Positions 29,516 to 40,830 of a stretch of 64,000 nt of DNA are shown here, one piece after another (the stretch's first letter is position 1; the number at the start of each line of letters is the position of its first letter). Below the pieces are notes generated by a model, which was given only the letters and a program-made list of their open reading frames with translations, searched no databases and was not told the DNA's origin. The position numbers were made by a program, and so were the translations under genes. The stretch spans positions 16,671,876-16,735,875 of the forward strand of contig NC_092567.1 of NCBI RefSeq assembly GCF_037975245.1, in the 5' to 3' direction. This DNA comes from Apostichopus japonicus. Taxonomy: Eukaryota; Echinodermata; Holothuroidea; Aspidochirotida; Stichopodidae.

Positions 29516-29579
29516 TGAACCCGTGATGTTGGCTTGCTAATAAAATCGGTGGTGGCTAGATGGCAGAAGTTCAGAACTT

Positions 29580-29650
29580 ATGGGGGTGGGGATGGGGGGC
29601 GGGGAATGGGGAGGTGGGAGAATGGGGTGGGGAGGGGAGTGGGAGAACAG
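29580..29650 (+). other. G-rich tract, potential G-quadruplex
   Basis: About 70 bp with at least eight runs of three to six G separated by short A/T spacers on the plus strand. Confidence 0.65.
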
Positions 29651-31047
29651 ACAGTGGCCATGCAGTAAAGTTAACTCAGTCTGTGATTTATTATACAATA
29701 TATATTTATTGGTTTTAGACTGTGATAAACGAGGGTGATTACGTTGTCGTCATGACTACCGTACAGAGTGAATACTGTACTCACATTACTTACGGCTCTA
29801 CGAGCTGCAGTATAATCTGCCTCCAGCATTTTACCACAAGGTGAAAAAGTGTCTGAAAGTATTTTCCATATTGTGCTGACTCTATAACAGTATTGTGGAT
29901 TTCATTCATTCATTTGAGTAACTGTTTTAATGCTCCTGTACACGTTAGCAGGGTAAGATGTAAAACATCTTGGACCAGGTTTGATCTGTCTATGTAGTCG
30001 TTTGGACTCGGGAAATACTGGTGACTTGTGATCAGCACTGCTGTTTATAACGACCTACAGTAAAGAAGGAAATCATAAGATCTGTATTTCGTTTGACGCG
30101 CAAGTACAGTACTGTATCAGGAAATCCAATTTTATTGATGTGATCTTTGGCTGTGATTTGGAGCAAATCTTTAGAAGGAAATCTGCTTTTGTTTGACAGA
30201 CAAGTTCTGTCTTTGGCTATATGAAGCAAGTCAAAGAATTTTATGCTAGAAGGAAGTATAATTTTATCAATGGCATGGAATAATGGGTTGTTTGGCAGGC
30301 AAATATCACTGGTTGTCAACTGTTATATATCTAGAGCTCAGAGGGTCAGGGTCAAATTGCTGTTGACAAAACAAGAAGGATACAGTCTAAGTTCATGTAA
30401 TATGTTGCATTTCAGTCTATTTATAGAGCTCTACTATAACATGAAATTCAATAACCTCAAAAATTTGGAAGAGTTTCACATATCACAGCAATTTTACCAT
30501 CTAAAAACTAAACTTTAGAGTATCAAAACGCGATGGACAAAATTTTGAATTAATTTTTTTATATTTCCTGATTTTAGAAAACATTTTTAAAACTTTTATT
30601 GTTTTATTAATTTAAGCCTCAAAGAATGAGCACCAAGATAATAAAAGGAACTTTATCATCCTACTGTAGCTGTAGCTAATCTATAGAACTTTAAATCATT
30701 TTAATTGAATTCCATCCCTCACGCACGAACATTTTTGACTGCAATCACCATTTTTGTCTAAGGAAACGCAACTTTTGCAAGTTTCTACTACACTGTACTA
30801 TAGAACATAATTACATAATTACAGTAGGTGCAGTGATTAATTAATTAATTAATTTATGAATTACTTAATTAGACTCAATTAAACCAGAGACAATAGGGTC
30901 ACTTTTTAATCTCCTCGTTATAGCTAACGAGGAAATAAGACTCAGTACAGGATACATTATATATGTTGGTTTGCTTGCATTGTGAAGTAAACAGTGTGTT
31001 TATATTTGGGTTGCCTGATTTTTCTAAATTCGGTTGAAAGATGCAGG
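29651..31047. other. Intergenic, nothing recognised
   Basis: About 1.4 kb of AT-rich sequence with an ATTAATTAATTAA run near 30835-30855 and no supported gene. Confidence 0.55.
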
Positions 31048-31055
31048 CTCAGTAC

Positions 31056-31643
31056 GGTAACATCCCTATGTTCCGACATCTCTATGTTCCGACAAAAGAA
31101 CAAATTCGGAGCTATTTTTTTTTATCCAAAAATTTCTTTGTACCAAGAAAACTAGTTTTGTGACCCCAATTTTTTAGGACCAATTTTTTTGGGGGACTCA
31201 AATTTTTTGGACCCAAATTTTTTCGGACCCAATGTTTTTGGGGGACTCAATTTTTTTGGACCCCCATTTTTTCGGACCCAATGTTTTTGGGGGACTCAAT
31301 TTTTTTGGACCCCCATTTTTTTGGACCCAATTTTTGTTGGGGTACTTAATTTTGGTCCCAAAAATTTTTGGTCCGAACAAATTTGGTCAGAAAACATGTT
31401 GGTCACAAAAAATGTTGGTCCCCAAGAAATTGGGTCCAAAAAAATTTTAGTCCAAAAAAATGTTGGTCCGAAAAAATTCGGATCGAAAAAATCTAGGTAA
31501 AAAAAAATATGAGTCCGAATATATTGTCGGAACATAGAGACGTCGGAACATAGAGACGTCGGAACATAGAGACGTCGTAACATAGAGACGTCGGAACATA
31601 GAGACGTCGGAACATAGAGACGTCGGAACATAGAGATGTAACC
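31056..31643. mobile_element. Foldback element with tandem-repeat arms and 8-bp TSD (588 bp)
   Basis: It is flanked by the perfect 8-bp duplication CTCAGTAC (31048-31055 and 31644-31651). The ends are GGTAACATCCCTATGTTCCG and, reverse-complemented, GGTTACATCTCTATGTTCCG. The right arm carries about seven tandem copies of the 16-bp unit GTCGGAACATAGAGAC; the left has two in the opposite sense. The centre is a second repeat, GGACCCAATTTTTT on the left switching to its inverse, AAAAAATTGGTCC-like units, on the right. The whole can fold back on itself. The long open frames here (both strands) are repeat artefacts. An 8-bp TSD suggests a hAT-related mobiliser. Confidence 0.85.
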
Positions 31644-31747
31644 CTCAGTACAGATTCTTCTGTACTTAAAGATGTGACCTTTACCACTACAGTAGACCTG
31701 CACAGGTAGCCTCCTCTTAAAGAGCTCTTTATACAGTATATCTATAT

Positions 31748-31793
31748 ATCGCTTCTCGGCCTTTTGGCTAACATCATGTGTAGTATCTGTTCC
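31748..31793 (+). ncRNA. U2 snRNA-like 5' fragment (pseudogene or U2-derived SINE head)
   Basis: Starting ATCGCTTCTCGGCCTTTTGG, this stretch matches about the first 45 nt of animal U2 snRNA with two mismatches (at about nt 25 and 30). It includes GTAGTATC, which in U2 pairs with the intron branch site. It then diverges: the U2 Sm site and stem-loops are absent. A small hairpin TTCCC...GGGAA and the motif GGTGATGCACACCC follow, the latter faintly like the U2 3' end. It is not a functional U2 gene. It sits about 200 bp upstream of the receptor coding exon, in its probable 5' intron or promoter. Confidence 0.8.
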
Positions 31794-31999
31794 CTTTCGA
31801 GGGGAATGGTGATGCACACCCGACGATGATCACACAGTCACAGTCCACGATGCAAGGGGACTGGGTTTAAGAGAGGATCAGTCGTTCGGTAGTTTGGTTT
31901 TTGTGTCCAGGTTCTTTCCTGGGTGACTTTTTTAAAGAGTATATATCTGGCTTGGTACAGTATTTTCTAACTGATCTGTTTCTCTGTTTCTCATTACAG

Positions 32000-32708
32000 G
32001 TGTACTAAACCATGACCGGGGAAGGCTTATACAGCCTATGCCCAGTTCACAGGTTGGTAATCTGTCTATTATTTTACCGGGGAGTCAGCTCGGTGCTGAG
32101 TCTGGTTCCGGTGCCCCCCGAACATTCCAATAACGATACCGTCGAGGTCAGTATATACCACAGAGATTGTCCGGACGGTTACTTCCGAGTCCGGAACCCG
32201 TCGCCGAACGTCGTCTTCGGCGACGAGAGAGCGACAGACGTCCCGTTACCCCCGCCGTGCAGACTCTGTTCCTCGTGTAGGAGAGGGGAGTACATTGTAA
32301 CAAAATGCAGCCCCACTAATAACACTCGATGCGGGTGTCCGGAGAGGTTAAAATATTCGCCGGACTTGGCCCATTGCGTCCCCCCGGAAGGGCTGGAGAG
32401 AAACTGGACGATAGTAGACCTGAAGCACTGGCAACGGGAGCGGAATCCATCGACGACCAGCCAACAGATAGAGATCAATCTCACGACCAAAGTCTCCCAC
32501 AACGCCATGATGTCGAAGAGCGACGGCGCCATGCAGGAGAGCAACGCACAAGTCGATCATGCCATCAAACCCGATTGGACGGATTTCTACATCCTCACGG
32601 TATCGTCGACGGCCGTTCTCTTCTTCACCCTCAGTCTGGTACTTCTGTTCCTGATGGCGGTCATGAAGGCACGAAGCTGGTACCTGTATCGCAGGTTGCC
32701 AGGAAGCG
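32000..32708 (+). CDS. TNFR-like exon with start codon (ectodomain and TM)
   Basis: The acceptor CATTACAG ends at 31999, then 12 nt of 5' UTR precede the ATG at 32012. The donor is GTAAGA at 32709. An upstream non-coding exon is implied. The exon carries the signal peptide, cysteine-rich domain and transmembrane segment, and its GC content is well above its surroundings. Confidence 0.8.
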
Positions 32709-35660
32709 GTAAGAAATTCAGACGCTTTCTTCACATTTGATATAAAATAAAACTGTTAGCAAACTGCTTATCCATTAGAGAGCCTGTGTAATAGAATGTG
32801 TAAAAGTAAGTTGGCCTGACGTTTCAATCCTAGCAGGATCTTCTTCAAATGCTAAATGACAAGTAACAGTAACAGAAGGGACGAAAACATGCACAGAATA
32901 CAGACAGGTTAATGAGCATGGTGAACACAAAGAGATAGAACTATGTAAGGGATTAGTAGACAAGGGATGGAGAGAAGAAAGAAAGAAACCAACAGGGGAA
33001 GAGGAAATGTAGGAGAACGTCAGGCCAACTTACCTTTACACATTCTTTACATTTGTGTACATATACAGTCTATACCCCGGAGGCTCCATTAGATTTCAAC
33101 ATGAAGCGAATAAAAATTATGAGAGATTTTTGTTGACCGTGTATTCAGGCAACGACTTGACAAGAGTCTTTTACTATCATACTTATCTGTGGCAGAGCGT
33201 CCATACAATCAGGGGGGCGTATGCCCCCCCCCCCCTGACGGACTCAAATGGACTGCTGGCGCCCTTTTCAGCTTTTTACCACTTTTTACTTATTCGCAAT
33301 TATTGACTTTTTTATTACGCTCTCATCTATCTATTGACATTTTTCACATTTATCACATTATCTGCAAATTAGCAAGGCCCGGAAAGGGTCATTTCCGGCG
33401 ATCTAGGGAATATCTTTTCTCACAAAAATTCTGTACGCTCTGCACCAACCTCTGGTGGCGCTCCGCTTAGATAGTGTCGAAAGCGCCCCTACAGACCATT
33501 CTCGCTCCCCGACCAATACCCCTAGCTCCGCCGCTGATACTTATAAGGGCAGTGTGCTTGAACTAGAGGATGGTAAATTAGTCAATGAAAGTGCCAATAT
33601 GCAGCTACATGAAAGCAAATCTATGAAAGCAAAGTGTGGGTCCGCCTTATTGAGCATAAGAAACCCGCAATTGTGTTGTTGTATAACATGTGGAGATTGA
33701 AAGGTCACTTGAGGTCAGCAGAGGCCAAAGTTTGAAAATCGTATAAAAGACAAATGACTCAAAAATTAGAGAGTGGTTTCAACATCAAAACTTGGTTTAT
33801 TGGAGCCACCCCAATTGTCATCTGTGGAGGTCAAAGTTTGACAACATTTAAAACATTGTAAATCCAAAAGTGAAACACCAATGAGCCTGTGCAGTTTACA
33901 TTAAACGTTTCCCTAGAAAGTTCAGCAAGGAATCACTTGCTTGTTGCCAAAATAACTAAACATAAAAATATTTGATTTTTTGCTAATTATCTACATTTTT
34001 TGGAAATTTATGACTATGATGGGATGGGGACCAGTGTCCTCTGGGTTTGTAGCCCAGAGATCACATTATCTAAAATTTCAAAACCAGTTTTCCATGATAT
34101 TTTAACTAAATAGAATTACATATTTATTATGGATACCAGCATCAAACATTGAATAACAAGGATGCAAGAACCTACTGTTAGATCAGCTTGTAGGGAGCAT
34201 ATATTTTTGTATGCATGTGCCTGAATGCTGATATCAACAAAACCCTCAGATTGTTTTTTGTGCATTTATTCTTCAGTTTTTTTGATGGCTGTAAAGTATA
34301 AAATGTGAGTGTGGGGGCTTGTAAGGAAGAGGGGGGGGGGGGGGTGGGAGATAAAAAGTATTACCACCAGTGGTTAACTTTATAATGTCTATCTATTCCA
34401 GGGGTAACTCTTTGTTTCCGTGGCTGGTTATCAAGGGTACTGAGTAGAAACAGAAGTGGTGGACCATCAGATACGAGGCAAACAATCAGCATGGTGAACA
34501 GGACGCACACAGACCAAGGAACGACGGCCAGAGACCAGGAGGGTAAAGATGAGGAGGAGAGGGCGCCGGAACCGATCCTGATGACATCATCTCCGTCCAC
34601 CCCTCCTGACAGCTACTTGCAGTATTCCGAAGTCATAAACTACATGACCGGTATCAACGCCATCATCTGCTGTGCCGATCTAAAATTCACTTTCCCTCAA
34701 AAGAAGACCTACGTGAGCTCGTGCATCACTTCCGAAGAGGACATCATGGACACCCAAACTAGGGGGAGCCCCAATTTTATTTTACAGGCCTGCCATCAAA
34801 CTGTGAACGTGGTCCTAGGCCAAGAGCAGCACAAGTGCTGCCGCCACAGAAACAAACTGACATTAGAGTCCAGTGACGTCTGTTCTTTAGGACAATTTGA
34901 GTCTTCCACCCTGGAAGTACAAGGCCGGCCTCCTGGCAGAGCTAAACCAATCTCCCCGCTGGCGAACGACCTGTCGGAGACCTGGTCGCTGATGGAGGAG
35001 GGCGCTTGCCAGCACGAACAGAACGCTTGTATAAAACCGGAGGACATTCTGAACCTTTACATGGAGATCGCTACGCCGTTTAAAAAGAGTCCTGATTTGA
35101 AATTTAAAGGCTCGTTAAGGCTCTACCTGAAGAGCGGTACGTCTCATCACGAGCCGGCGTTGCAAGAGAAAGTCAAATTAAAATACAAGAACGAGAAGAA
35201 AAAGAGAGACTGCATTGAGTCGGGAGATACGGACGTAGATGAAGCTTTATCGAGGGTAGAGGGGGGCGGGATTAAGAGGAAGGGTAGAGGGAATATCGGT
35301 AGCCCACCGTACTCCAATTCAGAGGAGTGTCTGGTTCATCAGCAAATTCAGACGCCGTTGTTACATCATCAATCGCACGGTTCGTCCTCACCCTGCGTGT
35401 ATAACGGCCAGACACAGGCCGACAGATTACACATGGAGCCCGACGTGAGCCCTGCATGCTGGCGCTCAGAGACGGGGAGTCTGGAAGGCCGGAGCAGGTT
35501 GTATTGTATTCCAGCAGAGCAGGGTTGTCTCGAGGAACCCAGTGAGGCTGTAAGTGAAAGCTCTGTCGAGGTGACCGTGGATATACATAGCGAGGAGCTA
35601 CAGCCACTGAATTCACCTTTAGGTCAAAGGTCAGGAGTGTTAGCCATAACCAGTGTATAG
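32012..35660 (+). CDS. TNF receptor superfamily-like type I membrane protein (651 aa, two coding exons)
   Basis: Coding exons are 32012-32708 and 34402-35660, joined G|GG with GT-AG ends, 652 codons including stop. Residues 1-31 look like a signal peptide (hydrophobic RLVICLLF core). The ectodomain has Cys at 53, 83, 86, 89, 99, 107, 109 and 122. CRLCSSCRRGEYIVTKC followed by NNTRCGC fits a TNFR cysteine-rich domain (C..C..C..G....C....NT.C.C). Four N-glycosylation sequons lie at N41, N103, N131 and N156. A transmembrane helix spans about 192-217. The ~430-residue cytoplasmic tail has no recognisable death domain. It has one ITIM-like LQYSEV (305-310), an ALQE that fits a minimal TRAF-binding pattern (485-488), and two basic clusters. 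The ligand and orthologue are unknown. Only about one and a half CRDs are present, fewer than most family members. Confidence 0.8.
32741..33060. mobile_element. Foldback/MITE family M, copy 3 (near full length)
   Basis: The left end has AAACTGTTAGCAAACTGCTT, GAATGTGTAAAAGTAAG and GCCTGACGTTTCAATCCTAG; the core has TAACAGTAACAGAAGGGAC and GACAGGTTAATGAGCATGG. The right end mirrors it with GTCAGGCCAACTTAC and TTTACACATTCTTTACA. It starts immediately downstream of the receptor exon 1 donor. Confidence 0.8.
33187..33536. mobile_element. hAT-type non-autonomous transposon C (350 bp, 8-bp TSD)
   Basis: A perfect 8-bp duplication ATACTTAT flanks it (33179-33186 and 33537-33544). The ends CTGTGGCAGAGCG and, reverse-complemented, CAGCGGCGGAGCT are diverged inverted repeats. 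The shared ~110-bp box lies at 33374-33478. Confidence 0.8.
34402..35660 (+). CDS. TNFR-like terminal coding exon (cytoplasmic tail)
   Basis: The acceptor is CTATTCCAG (to 34401). In phase with exon 1 it reads GVTLCFRGWLSRVLSRNRSG and continues without stop for 418 codons to TAG at 35658-35660. The Met at 34491 is in frame but internal. Confidence 0.82.
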
Positions 35661-36744
35661 AAAACTCTCCTTTCAATATTTATGTACTAGATGTTGGTTG
35701 TCTCCATCTCTCTCTCGTTGGTTGCAATTTTTTTTTTTTCTTTCCTTAATCCTAAACTTTATTTATGGGCGCCAGTCGTATCAAAATTTTTGAAATAGTT
35801 TTGTGATGACGCGAACAGCACCGCCAACAGACTGGTGTTATTATATTTTTAAGGCAATTTTGGGGGTTTTATTCTTGAGTAATGTGGTTATAGCAGCATT
35901 GATATGTCTGTTCATGTGGCAGGTGTACAAATACTGTACAAAGCATGGTGTTCAACCAGATTAAGGGTTTTATTATAAGACCATAGTATAAGTAAGAACT
36001 AATATATCAGTTATTAGATTAATGCATTGCAAGCTACAGCATACTGTACATCTGTAATGAGCCACTACTGTATGCGTTGTAAGACAGGATGGTATGACTA
36101 GAAAAACACCTTTATCAATAATCAAGTATGATATGGTTACATTCTTTATTAATATCAAACTTAAATTGGGAAATACTTAATATTAACACAGCTTTTTGTT
36201 TTTGTTTTAGTATGTTAGTTCTGTTTGGATACTCAAAAGCCATAGCAATGCACTTTACCAGCTTTTTCATCAATAATTTAAGTAATTAGAGGGAAGTCAA
36301 CATTTTACACAGTATTAAAGTTTTTCTTGCAATAGGTGGGGCATACAAATACAAAAAGGTATTTTGACGATCTGAATGGAATTATTAGTCGCTTGACGAT
36401 GGTAATGTGGTGAAGAAAACTAGTCTCATTTTAAGTAAAACTTTGAAGGTCTGTAAATATTGCAGAAGATTAATGAAAAAGTACCAACAACTGCTAAAAA
36501 CATTTTATGAACATTGTCATGTTAGAAACATTGTTAAGTATTTGAAAAATCTGCTGCTATTATACATGTCAGTGCAGTTGGAAAGTGGGTAGGAATGTTA
36601 GCATTACATGAAACAAAATATATCCCAGATGTGAATTCAGATAATATATTTGTAACTCTCCTCAATGTACATTTAACATTGCTTGAAGTATTTTGAAGAT
36701 AAACATGTGTTTGTCGGACAAAATGGCTGGAGTATAAGTGCAAC
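35661..36744. other. Receptor 3' UTR and intergenic DNA
   Basis: This begins directly after the receptor stop. No canonical AATAAA is obvious in the first 500 bp, so the transcript end cannot be placed. Nothing else is recognised. Confidence 0.55.
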
Positions 36745-37153
36745 GTTGAGTCTGTTATGAATTGATTTTATAACTTACCGAGTCTAGCAATGTGTCTGTT
36801 ATGAATTGATTTTATGACTCAATTAGTAGCAATGAGTCTGCATTGGGTTGATTTTATAACTCAATGAGTCTGTTATGAATTGATTTTATAACTCAATACG
36901 TCTAGAAATTAGTCTGTAGTGAATGTATTTTATAACTCAATTATTCTAGAATTGAGTCTGTAATGAAATTGTTTTATAACTCAATTAGTCTAGAAATGAG
37001 TCTGTTATGAATTGATATTACATGTCAATTAGTCTAGCAATGAGTCTGTTATGAAAATGATTTAACATGTCAATTAGTCTAACAATAAGTCTGTAATTAA
37101 TTGATTTATTAGTCTAGCTATGAGTCTGTTATGAATTAATTTTATAACTCAAT
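36745..37153. repeat. Degenerate ~45-bp minisatellite
   Basis: About nine imperfect units of GAGTCTGTTATGAATTGATT followed by TTATAACTCAATTAGTCTAG. Late units are shortened. Confidence 0.85.
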
Positions 37154-38910
37154 ATATATGAGAAGAGGTTGACAGTCAGATCCATTATTTGTGATAAGGA
37201 GGTAGTTCCTAACTGCTGCATGCATATTTATGAGATTTAAAATAATACTATGTTAAGTTCCATTAGTATATCAGAATAATAGCACACATATTTTAGCACA
37301 CAGAAAATCCCTTATAAAATATCATATAGGTCAATACGGTTCTGGACCCTTTGAATTATTTTCAAGGAATTAGGAGTGTTCATTTTTACATGCCTCACCG
37401 AAGTAGCACGCATTGAGTCGGGCAGTAAAATTCTCGTTGAATTTTGAACATTAGTGATTTATGTTTGCCTTTTCGGCATATTCCGGGGGTTAGCATGATA
37501 CCATTTAATCTGCTGAATATTTGCCAAATTAAATATGCTAGAAATAAGCCAAAGAGGCTATCGGCAATTGGCCAAATCTTATGTGTTTGTTTCTTCTAAT
37601 GGTGTGAGTGTTTCCATCTTGACAATGCTAAAACTTGCAGGCGGCTCATAAGAAGAACATAACAGCAACTGTGGTGAAATTAGGTGACAAAAAATGTAAT
37701 TTAAACAAAAACAGTCATTGCAAAATTCTGCCTGAACCTTCAAGTTTACAAGACAGATATATGTTTGATGGTCTTTTAGGGTTAGAATCCATTGTGATGT
37801 TGTCAGCCAGGCATAGTTCCCAAATAGTAGTAGAGGGGGCTCTTGTCAATTAATATAAATGGTGCACTTTTTAAATTTGTTATGTCTTACTGGTATTTGT
37901 TATATACTGCCCTCTTCATCAGAGTTCAGGATCGATTGAGTAGTTAGTAAACACTCATTCTGTAACTTGTATTTATAGGATAAAATATAGCTTAGTACTG
38001 AGTTGCATTGTCGGGGATGTTTAAAATTTCTATTTTTTTCCTCCTTTTTCTTTGTAACTTCAGATTTGATTTATCTGGTTGGACGATGTTCTATTTAGAA
38101 TAAAAGAGTAATAGGAAAGGTGCTACTGTACTTCCAAGATACCAGTATAATTTCATACTTTCATTTCAGTTTTATCGTGGACATGAGACAGGAGGTAGCT
38201 CCATTTTATGGAATTGGCAACAGTTTGTATTTGGCGATGCATTGCCAGCGCAAGATTTTGCATTAGAAGTAGGAAGTCTTTATGTGATGATCGTAGAAAT
38301 CATTGGAAGATAACAACTTGTGAATTTTGGTGGTTGGAAGGTGGCAGTGTGAGTGTGAGTCCATAATAATGAAATATAGTGATGATTGATAATTTTTACA
38401 ATATCTGTGTCAAATATAGACTTGTAAAGAAACCCTCAGTCATGTGACAACAAGTTTATGTTAAGAAAATGACTTTGGGTTGCATAATTATTCTACAAGG
38501 TTTTTTTCCACTTTGGCTTTCCATACAACAATTCTTATCTGTATAAATAATACTAAAATATTACATTTGATGTTATTATCCTATACACTCTGAAGTCAAT
38601 CTTGTCTTGAACTGAAGTGTGAAGAGAGAAAGTTTATGGAATCATGTGGATATATCAATCAGTCGCAATCTTTTCAAATTTAGTGAAGAAACCGGCGGAT
38701 TATACCGTAAAACTCCGTTGACCACTACCTAATGAATATGTCTTACGGTTATTGTTTCCTTTGTGAATCAAATATTATAGGGGTAAGATTTTAACTTACT
38801 GGCAAATATATTGTGTAAGAGTTTAGTTATGGCTGGTAAACAGAAGAGAAGATTAGCAATAGTACCAGGAAAACAGAAATAGAAGTAAACAATTATTCAT
38901 AAATGTGTTA
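37154..38910. other. Intergenic, nothing recognised
   Basis: About 1.8 kb of AT-rich DNA. A 72-codon open frame at 37635-37853 matches no family I know and lacks splice or codon support. Confidence 0.5.
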
Positions 38911-39295
38911 AATCAGCAGTAGTGAACACCTATTTCAACAGCGGTGAACACTAGACCGATATCTACAGTGGTGAACCCTAGATCTGCTGATATTAACAGT
39001 GATGAATATTGATATCAGCAGCTGTGAGTGCGACTGATATCATCAGTGGTGAAGGATATCAACAATGGTATTCACCGCTGATATCAATAGTAGTGAACAC
39101 CTATTTCAGCAGTGGTGAACACTAGACCGATATCTACAGTGGTGAAACCCCAGATATGCTGATATCATGTGTGACTACTATCGTTGATTGTGAACACTGC
39201 TATGTGAACAGTGGCGAACACTGCTGATATGAATAGTGTTGAACACTCTTGATATAAACAGTTCTGCTGTCAGGGGTGGTGAACATTTTCTGGTA
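38911..39295. repeat. Degenerate minisatellite based on GATATCAGCAGTGGTGAACA
   Basis: Repeated CAGTGGTGAACACTAGACCG, GATATCTACAGTGGTGAA and GATATCAACA words at irregular spacing of about 20-60 bp. A ~50-bp block with TATTTCA.CAG.GGTGAACAC is repeated at about 38930 and 39090. Confidence 0.75.
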
Positions 39296-40105
39296 TATTT
39301 AAGCAGTGAACTGTGGGTTTGTATGATAAGTAATAAAGGTTGCTGTCAAATTACATCTTCAAAGGTGCTTTTTTGCCCTATTTGGGATTGCATTTCTCAT
39401 GTTGTGTTGTGGACATATTGCCAAAAAAACCTAACAAAACTTTACAACATTAACAGCATGTCTTAGCTTTGAGATGCATTCATAGTGTTATAATGTGGTT
39501 GGTTCTTAAAGCACAGTGAGGTAACATTGTTTTGTCACGACCAACTCGAGGCCATATCGAGGCTTGTAAGTATATAATTATTCTGGCCTGGTTTGGGTTT
39601 TGGCTAGACATGTCTATGCTGTGGTGGGTTGAGGTATATTAAATACTGGCTGCCAATTACAATTCCTGCCACAATGCTCAATTTTTGTAAATGATGTATA
39701 ACCAACTATAATATGACTGTAGAAAAAGTTGTATTTGAGTAAATGTTACCATCATGGTTCATGTAAAGTACACAGTCAATGTTTTTTATGGTGGGGGCTT
39801 TAAGTTCACTTCTTGTATCAAATTGATCCTACAATGTGTCATATAATTTAATGTTATATGTTTACCTATGCAATTAAAAATTCTTTCCTTGCAAAGTTAG
39901 TGTGCATTTTGTCATTTTTCATGTTGTGGATGTTACTACTAATTGGAAAATGATCATTATACATTTTCCAATTTTAAATTTAATTTATTTTACATCCTTG
40001 ATACTTGATCTAAGATCCTCAACAATTTATGCCTCAGGGTATGTACGGTATGGTAAAGTGTAAATGCTCCAGAAAGACTCGGCAAAACAAGGTCATATCT
40101 TGTTA
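39296..40105. other. Intergenic, nothing recognised
   Basis: About 800 bp of AT-rich sequence without supported features. Confidence 0.5.
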
Positions 40106-40107
40106 TG

Positions 40108-40270
40108 GTAGCAGAATCAAATGAACATAGCATGTTACGGTTTCATAACCACACAGTCTTAGTTTGTTACTGTTTCAGAACCACATGAACATAGCTTGTT
40201 ACAGTTTCATAACCACATGGTCTTAGTTTTTTGCTGTTAAGGAACCACATGAACATAGCTTGTCTGGTGC
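40108..40270. repeat. ~64-bp tandem repeat (2.5 copies)
   Basis: AACCACATGAACATAGCTTG and GTTTCATAACCACA...GTCTTAGTTTGTTA alternate at a spacing of about 64 bp. Confidence 0.8.
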
Positions 40271-40499
40271 TGTTGCTTCCTCCATTTAAAGTTGCATGGC
40301 TCACTACACATTGAAGTTTTTACCTTCTCAGAATGAACCAGCTTAGCCAGTTGCGGGCCATAGTTTGGTAGATCGTTGGAAACTTGCCAAATTGGAAAAA
40401 AAATATCATTCTGAATGCACAAACTGTGATTTGCAAATACACTAGACTTACACTACAATTCCCTCTACCTGTAGTAGCAATTTGTTCAAAGTTCCCCAG

Positions 40500-40809
40500 T
40501 TGAGACATTCAGCGGTCATTGATGAACAGAGGTATTACGTCATTTTTACCAGGGTCGTTAATTTCGTGAAAGTAGCCACTTTGTACGTGTTGAATCTACA
40601 TGTACATATACAGGTATTGTCTCAGTCTCAGTTCGCCCTCATTCACATCTCGCGTTCCAAAGTACCACTTGGATCATACAGTATCCCAGCTGTCGTAGGC
40701 TAAGGGCTGCAGAAGTGATAACTTGAAACATCACCTTTCTCTTATATTACCGCAGTCATATTTGAGAATCTTCTCTGTTGTTCCTGTCACTACTCACTAT
40801 TGGGACAAA
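40500..40809 (+). promoter_or_regulatory. Likely CYB5R3 promoter and 5' UTR
   Basis: This lies directly upstream of the predicted first coding exon. A CRE-like ATTACGTCAT occurs at 40534-40543. Local CpG content is higher than in flanking AT-rich DNA. No TATA box or start site can be assigned with confidence. Confidence 0.35.
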
Positions 40810-40830
40810 ATGAGCTCCGAAGGCAACGCT
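40810..40830 (+). CDS. CYB5R3: CYB5R3 exon 1 (7 codons)
   Basis: ATG AGC TCC GAA GGC AAC GCT is followed by donor GTAAGA. It is phase 0, as exon 2 requires, giving MSSEGNA-LLVPVV. It lies 9.3 kb upstream of exon 2. The call rests on the donor, phase, ATG and position and is the least certain exon. Confidence 0.65.

Larger units (their letters stand above)
32709..34401 (+). other. Intron of the TNFR-like gene
   Basis: 1.7 kb intron holding a family M foldback (32741-33060), hAT element C (33187-33536) and a poly-G tract (34331-34344). A patch at 33700-33845 with repeated AAGGTCA/GAGGTCA words resembles the sequence near 63540-63720. Confidence 0.8.

Noticed and set aside
31189-31817. Long overlapping frames rich in FFG/GPK-type repeats
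   Set aside because: They are translations of the T-rich and 16-bp tandem units of the foldback element, open on both strands at once.
32179-32734. Antisense and alternative-frame ORFs in the receptor exon
   Set aside because: They are shadows of the GC-rich receptor coding exon; the + frame has signal peptide, cysteine pattern, TM helix and correct splice phase.
37635-37853. A small gene or missing exon with a preceding CTTGCAG acceptor-like site
   Set aside because: The translation matches nothing known, and phase with the neighbouring genes gives no benefit.
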